A stretch of DNA of 31,183 nt from JAHFLF01 sp964560145 (GTDB lineage: Bacteria; Patescibacteriota; Minisyncoccia; UBA6257; 1-14-0-10-44-23), in NCBI GenBank assembly GCA_964560145.1, contig CAZLKS010000009.1, positions 1-31,183 of the forward strand. The letters run 5' to 3'. A program made the translations under genes and the position numbers. The notes beneath the pieces are model-generated. The model made no database searches. It was given only the letters and a program-made list of their open reading frames with translations, and was not told the origin of the DNA. Shown here piece by piece: positions 13,382-20,681 of this stretch (position 1 is the stretch's first letter; each line of letters opens with the position of its first letter).

Positions 13382-14734
13382 ATGAAGGCACTCAAAGCGG
13401 TTCGCAGTAAAATAAAAGAAGTTTTGCAACACGTCGACACCATAACGCTTACTGGCGGAACGCCCCTCAGGGGGACGGTGGTTGTTCGGGGAGCGAAGAA
13501 CAGTGTTTCGAAAATAATGGTTGCGGCACTGCTTACTAACAAGGAGTGTGTATTGAGTAATGTTCCAGATATCGAAGATGTGCACGTTGTTTCGGCGATG
13601 ATTACGGCGCTTGGCGGAGAGGTTAATTTCAATGCAAAAAAAGGAGTAGTGAAAATCACTGCCGCGAAACTCAAAACGATTCAACCAGAGGCATTACATA
13701 AGATTGCTGGCCGTAGTCGTATCCCTATTTTATTCTCCGGTCCGTTGCTGCACCGATTAAAAGAAGCTTTGGTGCCTGAGCTTGGTGGATGCAACATTGG
13801 CACACGACCAGTTAACTTTCACTTGAAAGCACTCGAGCAGCTCGGGGCAACTATTAAAGATGTTCCAGATGGATTTTATATGACAGCGAGTAAGCTCGTC
13901 GGGGACAAGGTGCATCTTGAGTATCCGAGCGTTGGCGCAACCGAGCAGGTGTTGCTCGCTGCGGTGCTCGCTGAAGGTAAAACCGAACTGAGTAACGCTG
14001 CTGTTGAGCCCGAGATTATGGACCTCATCGCGGTGCTGCAAAAAATGGGTGCCATTATTTCGGTGGATACTGATCGTACGATAACCATTATCGGCGTTAA
14101 AGAGTTGCGAGGCTTTACTCATTCGGCGATGACCGACCGAATCGAAGCGGCGAGTTGGGCGTGTGCAGCTTTTGCTACGAATGGAAAGATTTTTGTCGAG
14201 AATGCAAAACAGCAGGACATGATGATTTTCTTGAATCGTTATCGACAGGTGGGTGGCGAATTTAACATTAAGGAGAAAGGTATCGAGTTTTGGAAGGGGA
14301 GTGAACTAAAGCCGATTGCACTTGAGACCGATGTGCACCCTGGATTTATGACTGACTGGCAGCAACCATTTACCGTCGTGCTGACGCAGCTTCCTGGTTC
14401 TTCAATTGTTCACGAAACGGTTTATGAAGATAGGTTCGGTTACGTTGATGCACTCAACAAGATGGGTGCGCACATTCAATTATTTAAGGAGTGTCTTGGC
14501 GGCCACGTTTGTCGATTCGGAAATAAAAATCATCGACACAGTGCGGTAGTCACCGGTCCAACTGAGCTCCACGGTGCCGATATTACCATCCCGAATTTGC
14601 GCGCCGGTTTTTCGTACATTATCGCCGCACTAGCCGCCGAGGGAAAGAGCACGCTGCGAAACATCGGTTTGATTCGTCGGGGCTATGAAAACTTTGAGCA
14701 AAAGCTCAAGAAGTTGGGGGCGAGGGTTGGTTAG
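13382..14734 (+). CDS. murA: UDP-N-acetylglucosamine 1-carboxyvinyltransferase
   Basis: MurA transfers enolpyruvate from PEP to UDP-GlcNAc, the first committed step of peptidoglycan synthesis, in the cytoplasm. 450 residues from ATG 13382 (E. coli MurA has 419). The frame runs back to a TTG at 13358, but those eight codons look non-coding. The catalytic, fosfomycin-sensitive cysteine is C137 in LGGCNIGTRPVNFHL. Other EPSP-synthase-fold signatures are present: LRGTVVVRGAKNSVSKIM at the N-terminus, SVGATEQVLLAAVLA, DRIEAASWACAA, TDWQQPF and the C-terminal DLRAG-like NLRAGFSYIIAALAAEG. It has a 15-20 residue N-terminal extension rich in Lys and Val. It is monocistronic, divergent from the holin-like gene and followed by a palindromic repeat. 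Confidence 0.97.
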   Translation: MKALKAVRSKIKEVLQHVDTITLTGGTPLRGTVVVRGAKNSVSKIMVAALLTNKECVLSNVPDIEDVHVVSAMITALGGEVNFNAKKGVVKITAAKLKTIQPEALHKIAGRSRIPILFSGPLLHRLKEALVPELGGCNIGTRPVNFHLKALEQLGATIKDVPDGFYMTASKLVGDKVHLEYPSVGATEQVLLAAVLAEGKTELSNAAVEPEIMDLIAVLQKMGAIISVDTDRTITIIGVKELRGFTHSAMTDRIEAASWACAAFATNGKIFVENAKQQDMMIFLNRYRQVGGEFNIKEKGIEFWKGSELKPIALETDVHPGFMTDWQQPFTVVLTQLPGSSIVHETVYEDRFGYVDALNKMGAHIQLFKECLGGHVCRFGNKNHRHSAVVTGPTELHGADITIPNLRAGFSYIIAALAAEGKSTLRNIGLIRRGYENFEQKLKKLGARVG

Positions 14735-14763
14735 TCGATAGCAAATGAAGGACCTCCCCCCTC

Positions 14764-14832
14764 TGTCATCCCGGAGTACTCATCCGGGATCCATCTCTAA
14801 ATACTGGATCCCGTGTCAAGCACGGGATGACA
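14764..14832. repeat. Interspersed palindromic repeat (TGTCATCCCG family)
   Basis: TGTCATCCCG (14764-14773) pairs with CGGGATGACA (14823-14832), and inside them CGGGATCC (14785-14792) pairs with GGATCCCG (14806-14813). The element with these words is widespread between genes in many bacteria. It follows murA and could also act as a 3' end stabiliser, but it has no T-run. Confidence 0.8.
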
Positions 14833-14923
14833 GGCGGGGAGGAGCGAGGTGACGGAGAACGGCACTACGGCTTCGATGCTTCGCTAGGTGGTGCAGTTCA
14901 GATTTGAATCCGAGCTAGGAAAG

Positions 14924-14952
14924 TTGACCATTCATAGGCGGTGTGGTTAGAT
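14924..14952 (+). promoter_or_regulatory. Promoter of the GC-rich orphan gene at 14977
   Basis: TTGACC, 17 bases, TTAGAT, with TGG before the -10. The expected start near 14959 leaves a leader that contains the Shine-Dalgarno GGAGG at 14966-14970. Unlike the housekeeping genes around it, this gene has a normal leader. Confidence 0.6.
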
Positions 14953-14976
14953 TTTGCATAGAAACGGAGGGTGAGC

Positions 14977-15804
14977 ATGGAACAAGGCACGAAGTCATTT
15001 CTGGCGCAGCTGCAGGAATGGACAAGGCAGGGGGCCAATTCGGCGCAGGATTTGAAGGCACAGGCCAAGGACTCGACGACGACGCCGAGCCTTGAGCGGG
15101 CGAGGAAGTTCGTTCTCGAAGAGGCGCTTCCGGCCATCGAGAGGGCGGCTCATGGTGGTGTCTGGCACACCGAACTCTCGCTTCTGTTTCCGCCGGGCAT
15201 CGAACTCAACCGGGAGGTTCTCATCGGCGAGATTCGACGCCTACTCCTGGATCGCGGCGTTCGAGCGGACGTTCTCGTCTGGCCCCGCTTCGAACACATT
15301 GTTATTCATGTCTCCTGGCTGCCGCCGCTTGCAATCATGCCGCCGTTTACTGCGATCAAGCAGGGGAAGGTTGCAATTTTCGCTTCGGACCTGCGAGGCA
15401 CGGGCACCGTCAAGGAGTATGAGGTGCCGAGCAACGAACGTGGCGGCAAGCCGAAAAAGAAGACGTTGACGACACTCGTCTACCTCTTCCTGGATCGGAG
15501 AGCAAGCATCTTCGAGGCTCGCATCGACGAGACGAACAAGAACTACATGGTCGAGCTCGTTCGCGATGTGACCGGCGATTTCACCGTCCGCGTCTACGGA
15601 CAGATCGAGGTTCAGATCGTGGGTACCGTAGCAAGGGAGGGGGGTACGGATCATAGGGAAGTGCCGGATTCGCGCGAGTACATCCCTGTGAAGTACGAGA
15701 CCTCTGCCCCCGGTGCTACGATTGTGGCCTCTGACCTGCGCGACATGCGTCAGGCCATCTACGAGGCCGTCTCCGGGAAAGGAGAGGGCGGAATCAAGAA
15801 GTAA
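14977..15804 (+). CDS. Orphan protein of unknown function, 275 residues, GC-rich cassette
   Basis: ATG 14977 is preceded by GGAGG at the right distance; an in-frame GTG two codons upstream overlaps this spacing and is less likely. No signal peptide or membrane helix is seen. The N-terminal 45 residues are Gln/Ala/Thr-rich and helical. A middle part alternates strands (VLVWPRFEHIVIHVSWLPP, KQGKVAIFASDLRG), then a basic linker (GGKPKKKT) leads to another strand-rich part (LTTLVYLFLDRRASIFEARI, FTVRVYGQIEVQIVG). I recognise no family. Codon use (GAC, CTC, CGC, GGC) is clearly more GC-rich than murA and mreB on either side. With its own promoter, Shine-Dalgarno and terminator it forms a complete single-gene unit, possibly acquired or lineage-specific. 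Confidence 0.85.
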   Translation: MEQGTKSFLAQLQEWTRQGANSAQDLKAQAKDSTTTPSLERARKFVLEEALPAIERAAHGGVWHTELSLLFPPGIELNREVLIGEIRRLLLDRGVRADVLVWPRFEHIVIHVSWLPPLAIMPPFTAIKQGKVAIFASDLRGTGTVKEYEVPSNERGGKPKKKTLTTLVYLFLDRRASIFEARIDETNKNYMVELVRDVTGDFTVRVYGQIEVQIVGTVAREGGTDHREVPDSREYIPVKYETSAPGATIVASDLRDMRQAIYEAVSGKGEGGIKK

Positions 15805-15812
15805 GCAACACA

Positions 15813-15842
15813 GGCGGCTCCGCCCTCGGGAGCCGCCTTTTC
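15813..15842 (+). terminator. Rho-independent terminator of the orphan gene
   Basis: GGCGGCTCC (15813-15821) and GGAGCCGCC (15829-15837) form a 9-base GC stem followed by TTTTCT. It separates this unit from the mreB-paralogue promoter, which starts at 15847. Confidence 0.9.
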
Positions 15843-15846
15843 TAAT

Positions 15847-15875
15847 TTGTTTTTCGCTGTTTATTCTGATACGAT
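15847..15875 (+). promoter_or_regulatory. Promoter of the mreB-paralogue operon
   Basis: TTGTTT (15847-15852), exactly 17 bases, TACGAT (15870-15875), with the extended -10 TGA. The ATG is 9 bases after the -10, so the leader would be only 2-3 bases. Confidence 0.65.
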
Positions 15876-15884
15876 AGCAGCACG

Positions 15885-16892
15885 ATGTTTACGACAAAAA
15901 TCGGTATTGATTTAGGAACTGCCAATACGATTGTTTACGTTCCCAAAAAAGGATTTGTGGTTAACGAGCCTACTATTGTTGCACTTGGCACACCAGACAA
16001 TCAGGTTTTGGCGGTTGGGCAAGAGGCGAAGAATATGATTGGTAGAACACCGCAGGATATTGTTGCTTACAAGCCGCTCAAAGACGGGGTCATTGCTGAT
16101 TACTTTATCACCAAGGCGATGCTTCGTTATTTCATCACTAAAGCAATCGGTGGATTCAACATCATCAAACCAGATGTTGTTATCTCGGTGCCGGCGGGGA
16201 TTACCGCTAACGAACGTCGAGCAGTAACGAACGCTGCTCGCGAGGCTGGTGCTAAGGCGGTGTACATTGTGAAGGAGCCGATTCTCGCCGCACTTGGTGC
16301 CGATATACCGATTAACTCGCACTCCGGAAATATGGTTATTAATATCGGAGGAGGCACCTCTGAGGTGGCGGTCGTTTCGCTTGGTAGCATTGTGAGCTGG
16401 GCGAGTCTACGGGTCGCGGGAAATAAGTTCGACGCCGCTATTATGGAGTTCATCAAGAAGAAATTCTCGGTTTATATCGGCGAGCAGACTGCAGAGCAGG
16501 TGAAGCTCGAAGTGGGGAGTGCTTTACCGATGAAAGAGAAGCTCTCAACGAAAGTTCGTGGACGCGACGCCGTTTCCGGTCTTCCGAAAGACATCACGGT
16601 GACTTCGAATGAGGTTGCTGAGGCGCTCAATCCGCTACTCATTGAAATCGCTGGTTCGGTGCAGACTGTTTTTAATGCAACGCCGCCGGAGCTCGTGGCG
16701 GATATTATGGAAAAGGGAATCATTATTTCTGGCGGTGGTGGGCTTCTCCGTAATATTGATGAGTTCTTTAAGCGGATGACCGGCGTGAATTGTTATGTTG
16801 CCGAAGAGCCGCTCTTCTGCGTCGCCAAAGGGGCTGGACTCATCCTTGAACACTTAGATGTGTACAAGCGAACATTATTAAACAAGCGGTAG
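15885..16892 (+). CDS. MreB/Mbl-type actin homologue, divergent paralogue
   Basis: 335 residues, full MreB length. The phosphate-1 loop GIDLGTANT is normal, KEPILAALGA supplies the usual Glu, and the adenosine-loop GGGGLLRNID is present. Two differences stand out against the second copy at 22104. The phosphate-2 motif reads INIGGGTSEV with Asn at 153 where MreB proteins have Asp, a residue tied to Mg/ATP chemistry. The N-terminus also begins directly with MFTTKIG, without the amphipathic membrane-binding segment. It may thus bind nucleotide but hydrolyse it poorly, or form a different filament. It heads an operon with an unknown helical protein, a delta-prime-like protein and possibly frr to rseP, and is not linked to mreC or mreD. 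Confidence 0.93.
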   Translation: MFTTKIGIDLGTANTIVYVPKKGFVVNEPTIVALGTPDNQVLAVGQEAKNMIGRTPQDIVAYKPLKDGVIADYFITKAMLRYFITKAIGGFNIIKPDVVISVPAGITANERRAVTNAAREAGAKAVYIVKEPILAALGADIPINSHSGNMVINIGGGTSEVAVVSLGSIVSWASLRVAGNKFDAAIMEFIKKKFSVYIGEQTAEQVKLEVGSALPMKEKLSTKVRGRDAVSGLPKDITVTSNEVAEALNPLLIEIAGSVQTVFNATPPELVADIMEKGIIISGGGGLLRNIDEFFKRMTGVNCYVAEEPLFCVAKGAGLILEHLDVYKRTLLNKR

Positions 16893-16898
16893 TGCCTT

Positions 16899-17444
16899 AT
16901 GACGGACGATAGCAACTTCCATACTGGTCCATTTGGCGAGCGAGTTCTGAATCGAAACCAACGAGAAATCGCACTCAACAGCGCGGGGATTGATGATGAT
17001 TTCCCCAATGCTTATGTTAGCCTTGCGAATTCTTTGGAATATTTTCTGCAAGGGCACGCCGATCTGAACAGTATCAATGACCTCAAGCAGGCATTGCAAG
17101 TCGCCATCCCTACGTACGAAGAGTATCTACGAGTCCGCAGGAATCGGGATCGGCAGAGACTTAATCAGGAGACGGGGCAAGCGGATACGACGGTTGAGTT
17201 AATTCTTGGTCAGGGGCCGGCTCCTCTTATCGCGAAGATGAACGCGCAAGTTGAGCTGTGTAATCAGCGGCGAGTTGATTGCGTCGCCGCTTATGATTCG
17301 CTCGCGACAGCTATTCGCGTTGGCGCTAATGATGAAGAAATCAAGCAGAAAAGGGGGTTGTTTGGTGCAAAAACGCAGGAGCTCGATAGCGCGTTAAAGT
17401 TATTGCATAGTATTGCAAGCGGCGATGTCGCCGCACAGGAATAG
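16899..17444 (+). CDS. Orphan helical protein, 181 residues
   Basis: It begins 6 bases after the mreB-paralogue stop and is followed by the delta-prime-like gene after one base, so it is cotranscribed. The polar N-terminus (MTDDSNFHTGPFGERVLNRN) is followed by mostly alpha-helical, charged sequence, with no membrane segment or signal peptide. A Cys pair (ELCNQRRVDC) lies near residue 125. The stretch NDEEIKQKRGLFGAKTQELDSALKLL looks like a coiled helix. No family is recognised. Its fixed position next to an MreB variant could mean it is a filament partner, which is speculation from context only. Confidence 0.85.
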   Translation: MTDDSNFHTGPFGERVLNRNQREIALNSAGIDDDFPNAYVSLANSLEYFLQGHADLNSINDLKQALQVAIPTYEEYLRVRRNRDRQRLNQETGQADTTVELILGQGPAPLIAKMNAQVELCNQRRVDCVAAYDSLATAIRVGANDEEIKQKRGLFGAKTQELDSALKLLHSIASGDVAAQE

Positions 17445-17445
17445 C

Positions 17446-18204
17446 ATGGCATCTATCAAAGAAATAGAGGGGGATTTCAAGCGACTCATTCAGAATGGGT
17501 CTTTGAATCATGCGTATGTATTGTACGGACCACATCTTACGTCGCAGTTCTCGCTGGCAAAACGGATTGCAAACTTTTTAGAATGCGGCGTGTGGGAGGA
17601 GCCGAGCACGCAGCTTGGCGAAGCACGCTTTGTCGATGGCGACGCGCAGGACCTTGGTGTGGAGGTTGCGCGTGAATTTAGTGAATTCTTGTTTCGGCGC
17701 CCGAGTATGAGTACGCACCGCGTATTAGTTATTAATAGCGCAGCAGAGCTGACTGTGGCGGCGCAGAATGCAATTCTTAAGATTGTCGAAGAGCCTCCTG
17801 AACATGCCTTGATTTTACTGACCGTTCGAGATGTCAATTCGCTCTTGGCTCCGCTCCGGTCGCGATTGCAGGCGCTCTATGTTTCGAAAGAAGCGGGCGT
17901 TACTCCGGAGCGAACGCCGCATGAGGAGTCTGCGGCAAACATCGTTCAACAGTTTTTGGCCGCTGGGCCGGATGGACGGAAGCAAATCATCAAGAAGATG
18001 GTTGATGATGACAAAGAGGACGATGTTGAAAAAAGCCAGAAAATCGTTGATACTTTCATGAGCTGCCTGATTGCTGAACTTGCAAAGAAGCCTGAGAAGA
18101 ACAGTATGCTCTTAAGAGAGGTACTCAAAAGGCAGACTGCTATGGCTGATTTCTCTACAAACAAGAAGCTACAATTAGAGGCATTGCTACCATTCATTCA
18201 GTAG
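17446..18204 (+). CDS. holB: DNA polymerase III delta-prime-like clamp-loader subunit
   Basis: 252 residues from ATG 17446; the frame is open back to TTG 17413, which overlaps the upstream gene. It opens LIQNGSLNHAYVLYGP, the usual start of HolB/DnaX AAA+ domains. VLVINSAAELTVAAQNAILKIVEEPPEHALILL is the diagnostic sensor segment (NAxLKxxEEPP), followed by LLAPLRSRLQ. The Walker A loop is broken (GPHLTSQFSLAK instead of GxxGxGK) and no zinc-binding cysteines are present. That fits delta-prime, the non-ATP-binding stator that opens the beta clamp, rather than DnaX. It is short compared with E. coli HolB (334), missing much of the C-terminal collar. A weak AGGA precedes the ATG. Confidence 0.9.
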   Translation: MASIKEIEGDFKRLIQNGSLNHAYVLYGPHLTSQFSLAKRIANFLECGVWEEPSTQLGEARFVDGDAQDLGVEVAREFSEFLFRRPSMSTHRVLVINSAAELTVAAQNAILKIVEEPPEHALILLTVRDVNSLLAPLRSRLQALYVSKEAGVTPERTPHEESAANIVQQFLAAGPDGRKQIIKKMVDDDKEDDVEKSQKIVDTFMSCLIAELAKKPEKNSMLLREVLKRQTAMADFSTNKKLQLEALLPFIQ

Positions 18205-18280
18205 CCCTTTCGCGTCATATTGAAGCCCTGTCGAGGCGGGTAGGTGAGGAATGACAACAGAGAGGATGACGAAGGTGAGA

Positions 18281-18289
18281 TGATACAAT
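18281..18289 (+). promoter_or_regulatory. Extended -10 element of frr
   Basis: TGA-TACAAT ends 9 bases before the frr ATG. There is no good -35, and no Shine-Dalgarno sequence follows. The preceding gap 18205-18280 carries a degenerate GTCAT...ATGAC palindrome-like stretch (18214-18255). Confidence 0.55.
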
Positions 18290-18298
18290 ATCAATACC

Positions 18299-18850
18299 AT
18301 GGAACAAACTATTAAGGATTTTGAAAAAGCAGTTACGGGTGTTCTTTCGCAGCTTACTGGTGAACTAGCTGGCGTTCGCACGAGTCGCCCCAGCCCTCAG
18401 CTCGTCGAGGATTTAAAAATTGAGTATTTTGAGCAGTTGGTGCCGATAAAGCAACTCGGCTCTATTAGTGTCATTCCGCCGCGTGAAATGGCGATTAACT
18501 TATGGGACGCGAGTGGTGTGACCGTTGTTGCTAAGGCGCTCGAAGATTCAAAGCGCGGTTTTACGGTGAGTGTTCGTGGGGGAGCGGTGTATGTATCTTT
18601 GCCGCCACTTTCTGAGGAGCGTCGTGAAGAGATGAGTAAGCTCGCCAAAAGTATTTGCGAGACTTATCGTATCCGAATTCGTGCCGCTCGAGAGTCTGCG
18701 AATAAGCAGCTGCAATCAAGTAAGCTTGCAAAGTCAATTACTGAGGATATGGAGGCGCGAGGCAAAAAAAAGGTGCAGGAGATAACCGACAAAGCAAATA
18801 AAGATATTGACGCCTTATTAGCTAAAAAGGTTGTAGAAATAAATGAATAA
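18299..18850 (+). CDS. frr: Ribosome recycling factor
   Basis: 183 residues, the standard length (about 185). RRF, with EF-G, splits the post-termination ribosome. The family core is plain: ELAGVRTSRPSPQLVEDLKIEYF, then PLKQLGSISV-like PIKQLGSISVIPPREM and RGGAVYVSLPPLSEERREEMSKLAKSICE. The long C-terminal helix carries RIRAARESANKQL and EDMEARGKKKVQEITDKANKDID. The usual Asn-rich basic loop is slightly changed (RIRIRAARESA for VAVRNIRRDA). Its last codons overlap the next gene by 8 bases, indicating translational coupling. It has its own -10-like element and likely also receives transcription from the mreB-paralogue operon. Confidence 0.98.
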   Translation: MEQTIKDFEKAVTGVLSQLTGELAGVRTSRPSPQLVEDLKIEYFEQLVPIKQLGSISVIPPREMAINLWDASGVTVVAKALEDSKRGFTVSVRGGAVYVSLPPLSEERREEMSKLAKSICETYRIRIRAARESANKQLQSSKLAKSITEDMEARGKKKVQEITDKANKDIDALLAKKVVEINE

Positions 18851-19163
18851 AAGCATGCCAATTTCTCCGGAGGGTTCATCGTCGGTAGCACTTCAGCAGA
18901 TGCGGGAAAGCGCAACGCAACTCTTGCGCACCGAAACGGTGCACGATGATAAGTGGCTGCTTGAGGTTATCAACCTTTGTAAAGATGTTTTTGATGCGCG
19001 CTGGTTTACCGGCAGACCACAGGAGCAAGAGGTGGCGAGATTTATATCTGAGTATGCAACTCGCGATTTCAATACAGCTCTTATTACAACCGATGATGTA
19101 ACCAAAGCAAACTATATCTTAACGCGCATCGTACATCCGATGCCCGAGATTCCCACTCAATAA
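18843..19163 (+). CDS. Small conserved-looking orphan protein, 106 residues
   Basis: It starts inside the end of frr (8-base overlap) and its TAA shares one base with the rseP ATG, so it is locked between two conserved genes in one operon. An alternative in-frame ATG lies four codons later (18855). The N-terminal 12 residues are polar, and the rest is a compact, mostly helical, soluble protein (ALQQMRESATQLLRTE, WLLEVINLCKDVFDARWF, EVARFISEYATRDFNTALI). No motif, signal or membrane helix is found and no family is recognised. The tight overlaps support a real gene. A role in translation or envelope stress is suggested by neighbours only. Confidence 0.85.
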   Translation: MNKSMPISPEGSSSVALQQMRESATQLLRTETVHDDKWLLEVINLCKDVFDARWFTGRPQEQEVARFISEYATRDFNTALITTDDVTKANYILTRIVHPMPEIPTQ

Positions 19164-20206
19164 TGATTGCCGCGATTTTGCTCATTATCGGTTTAATTGT
19201 GCTTGTGTTTGTTCATGAGCTCGGGCACTTTTTGGCAGCGAAGAAGGCTGGTATAAAAGTAGAGGAGTTTGGTTTCGGATTCCCACCGCGAATAAAGGGA
19301 TGGCAGCGCGGCGAAACCCTCTATAGCATTAATTGGTTGCCATTCGGCGGTTTTGTGCGTATTCACGGCGAGAATAAGTATCGTAGTGAGGAGCTTGCAC
19401 GAGAAACGGGTGTTCCAATCGAAACAACGAAAGCTTTCTTTACGCAGTCTTTTTGGCGGCGCTTCGTAGTGATTGCTGCTGGTATCTCCATTAACTTTAT
19501 CGTTGGGTGGCTACTGCTATCTGCGGTGTATGTGTTCGGTGCTCATCAAGCACTGATTATTACTGATATTCAGGATGAGAGTCCGGCTGCACAGGTGCAG
19601 TTGCAGCGTGGTGACGAGCTCGTTGGTTTTACTGCTGCTGAAGATTTCATTGCATTCACCAAGGCGCAGCAAGGAAAACAAGTAGCAATTCGAGTTCTTC
19701 GGTCTGGGAAGGAGCTGACATTCACTCCGGCACTTCGCGTTGCATCACTGGAACGGGCGCCGCTCGGTGCGGCGGTAAGCATGACTGGATTCGCACCTTT
19801 ACCGCTATTTTCAGCGCTGCAGAAGGGGCTTGTTGATTCGGTAACCGCCGTCGCTGAGATATTTCGAGCCTTCGGAAGTCTGATCGGAAAACTATTCAGC
19901 TCAGCCAGCGTGCCAGAGAATATCGTCGGTCCTGTTGGCATTTTGGGAATCGCTGGTGACTTGGGGAAGCTGGGGTTTGTCTATATTCTTCAGTTGATTG
20001 CAATGATTTCGCTTAATTTGGCGGCACTTAATGCGATTCCTTTTCCAGCTCTCGATGGCGGCAGAATTCTTTTTATGATTATTGAAAAGCTCAAGGGGTC
20101 GCCGCTGAACCCGGTGCGAGAGATGTGGACAAATGTTATTAGTTTTGGATTCTTAATCCTGCTGATGCTGATTATCACTGGGCGAGATATCGTGAGACTG
20201 TTTTAG
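19163..20206 (+). CDS. rseP: RIP (site-2) metalloprotease RseP
   Basis: 347 residues. Intramembrane zinc protease that cuts anti-sigma factors and signal-peptide remnants. HELGH at 18-22 lies in the first transmembrane helix, and the second metal site is NAIPFPALDGG with N290 and D298. A single PDZ domain (about 125-180, with DIQDESPAAQVQLQRGDELVGF) replaces the two of E. coli, as in many small genomes. The last helix ends the protein (LILLMLIITGRDIVRLF). The ATG overlaps the preceding stop (TAATG). A minus-strand gene ends beyond it; the hairpin between them serves the minus strand, so the plus-strand operon has no clear terminator here. Confidence 0.97.
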   Translation: MIAAILLIIGLIVLVFVHELGHFLAAKKAGIKVEEFGFGFPPRIKGWQRGETLYSINWLPFGGFVRIHGENKYRSEELARETGVPIETTKAFFTQSFWRRFVVIAAGISINFIVGWLLLSAVYVFGAHQALIITDIQDESPAAQVQLQRGDELVGFTAAEDFIAFTKAQQGKQVAIRVLRSGKELTFTPALRVASLERAPLGAAVSMTGFAPLPLFSALQKGLVDSVTAVAEIFRAFGSLIGKLFSSASVPENIVGPVGILGIAGDLGKLGFVYILQLIAMISLNLAALNAIPFPALDGGRILFMIIEKLKGSPLNPVREMWTNVISFGFLILLMLIITGRDIVRLF

Positions 20207-20241
20207 GAAAAGAAGTGCCCGCCGGTGTGTTGTCGGCGGGC
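20206..20241 (-). terminator. Terminator of the minus-strand membrane orphan
   Basis: GCCCGCCG (20217-20224) and CGGCGGGC (20234-20241) form a GC-rich stem, and on the minus strand ACTTCTTTTCCT follows. It lies 16 bases after the orphan's stop. On the plus strand the following bases are purine-rich, so it would work poorly for rseP. Confidence 0.75.
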
Positions 20242-20256
20242 AAGCGGCGATGTGAG

Positions 20257-20613
20257 TTACTTGGGACGCAAGCCTTTGGTGAAGAACAGGATTGCTGCGA
20301 TTGGAATGCCGGCGTCGCGACAGGCGTCAATCGCCGGTTGCATCTCGAGTGTGATGCGACTGAACTCCCGTTCGTTTGACACGGCATACCAATTCGTTTG
20401 ATCTTCCCAGTAGGAGTAGTATCGCCGCGCCCAGTTCCGTGCACGCAAGAGCAGGCGACGTTTTCTTTTTGGGAGTGGCGCTAGCCACCTTCTTCGTTGC
20501 ATCCGCTCAATGCGGGTTGATGCGTAATGCCAGATTGCGCCAACGACGAGGTCAGCGACAACGGAATAAACGCAAGCCAGAACCAATAGTAGTATGAACG
20601 GAATTATTGACAC
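20257..20613 (-). CDS. Orphan single-helix membrane protein, 118 residues, GC-rich cassette
   Basis: GTG start at 20613, chosen because GGGAGAGGG lies just upstream as a Shine-Dalgarno sequence. One hydrophobic helix (about 4-28, PFILLLVLACVYSVVADLVVGAIW) is followed by a very basic cytoplasmic-side stretch (RIERMQRRRW, PKRKRRLLLRARNWARR). A soluble tail contains EDQTNWYAVSNEREF and ends with IPIAAILFFTKG. The positive charge after the helix predicts an outside-in topology with the tail in the cytoplasm. No family is recognised. It lies against the direction of the rseP and proS genes around it, and has its own promoter and terminator. It belongs with the other self-contained orphan units at 1792 and 14977. 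Confidence 0.8.
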   Translation of the reverse strand: MSIIPFILLLVLACVYSVVADLVVGAIWHYASTRIERMQRRRWLAPLPKRKRRLLLRARNWARRYYSYWEDQTNWYAVSNEREFSRITLEMQPAIDACRDAGIPIAAILFFTKGLRPK

Positions 20614-20649
20614 GACCCTCTCCCTTCATGTATTAACTCAACGCACTCG

Positions 20650-20678
20650 TATTTTTACAATTTCTGCGTTAAAGTCAA
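20650..20678 (-). promoter_or_regulatory. Putative promoter of the minus-strand orphan
   Basis: On the minus strand TTGACT (20678-20673) is followed by an A-rich -10 region about 15-17 bases later (TAAAAA or AAAATA). The exact -10 is uncertain. The -35 is only 4 bases from the proS ATG, so this promoter and proS expression must share the 68-base gap. Confidence 0.4.
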
Positions 20679-20681
20679 TAT

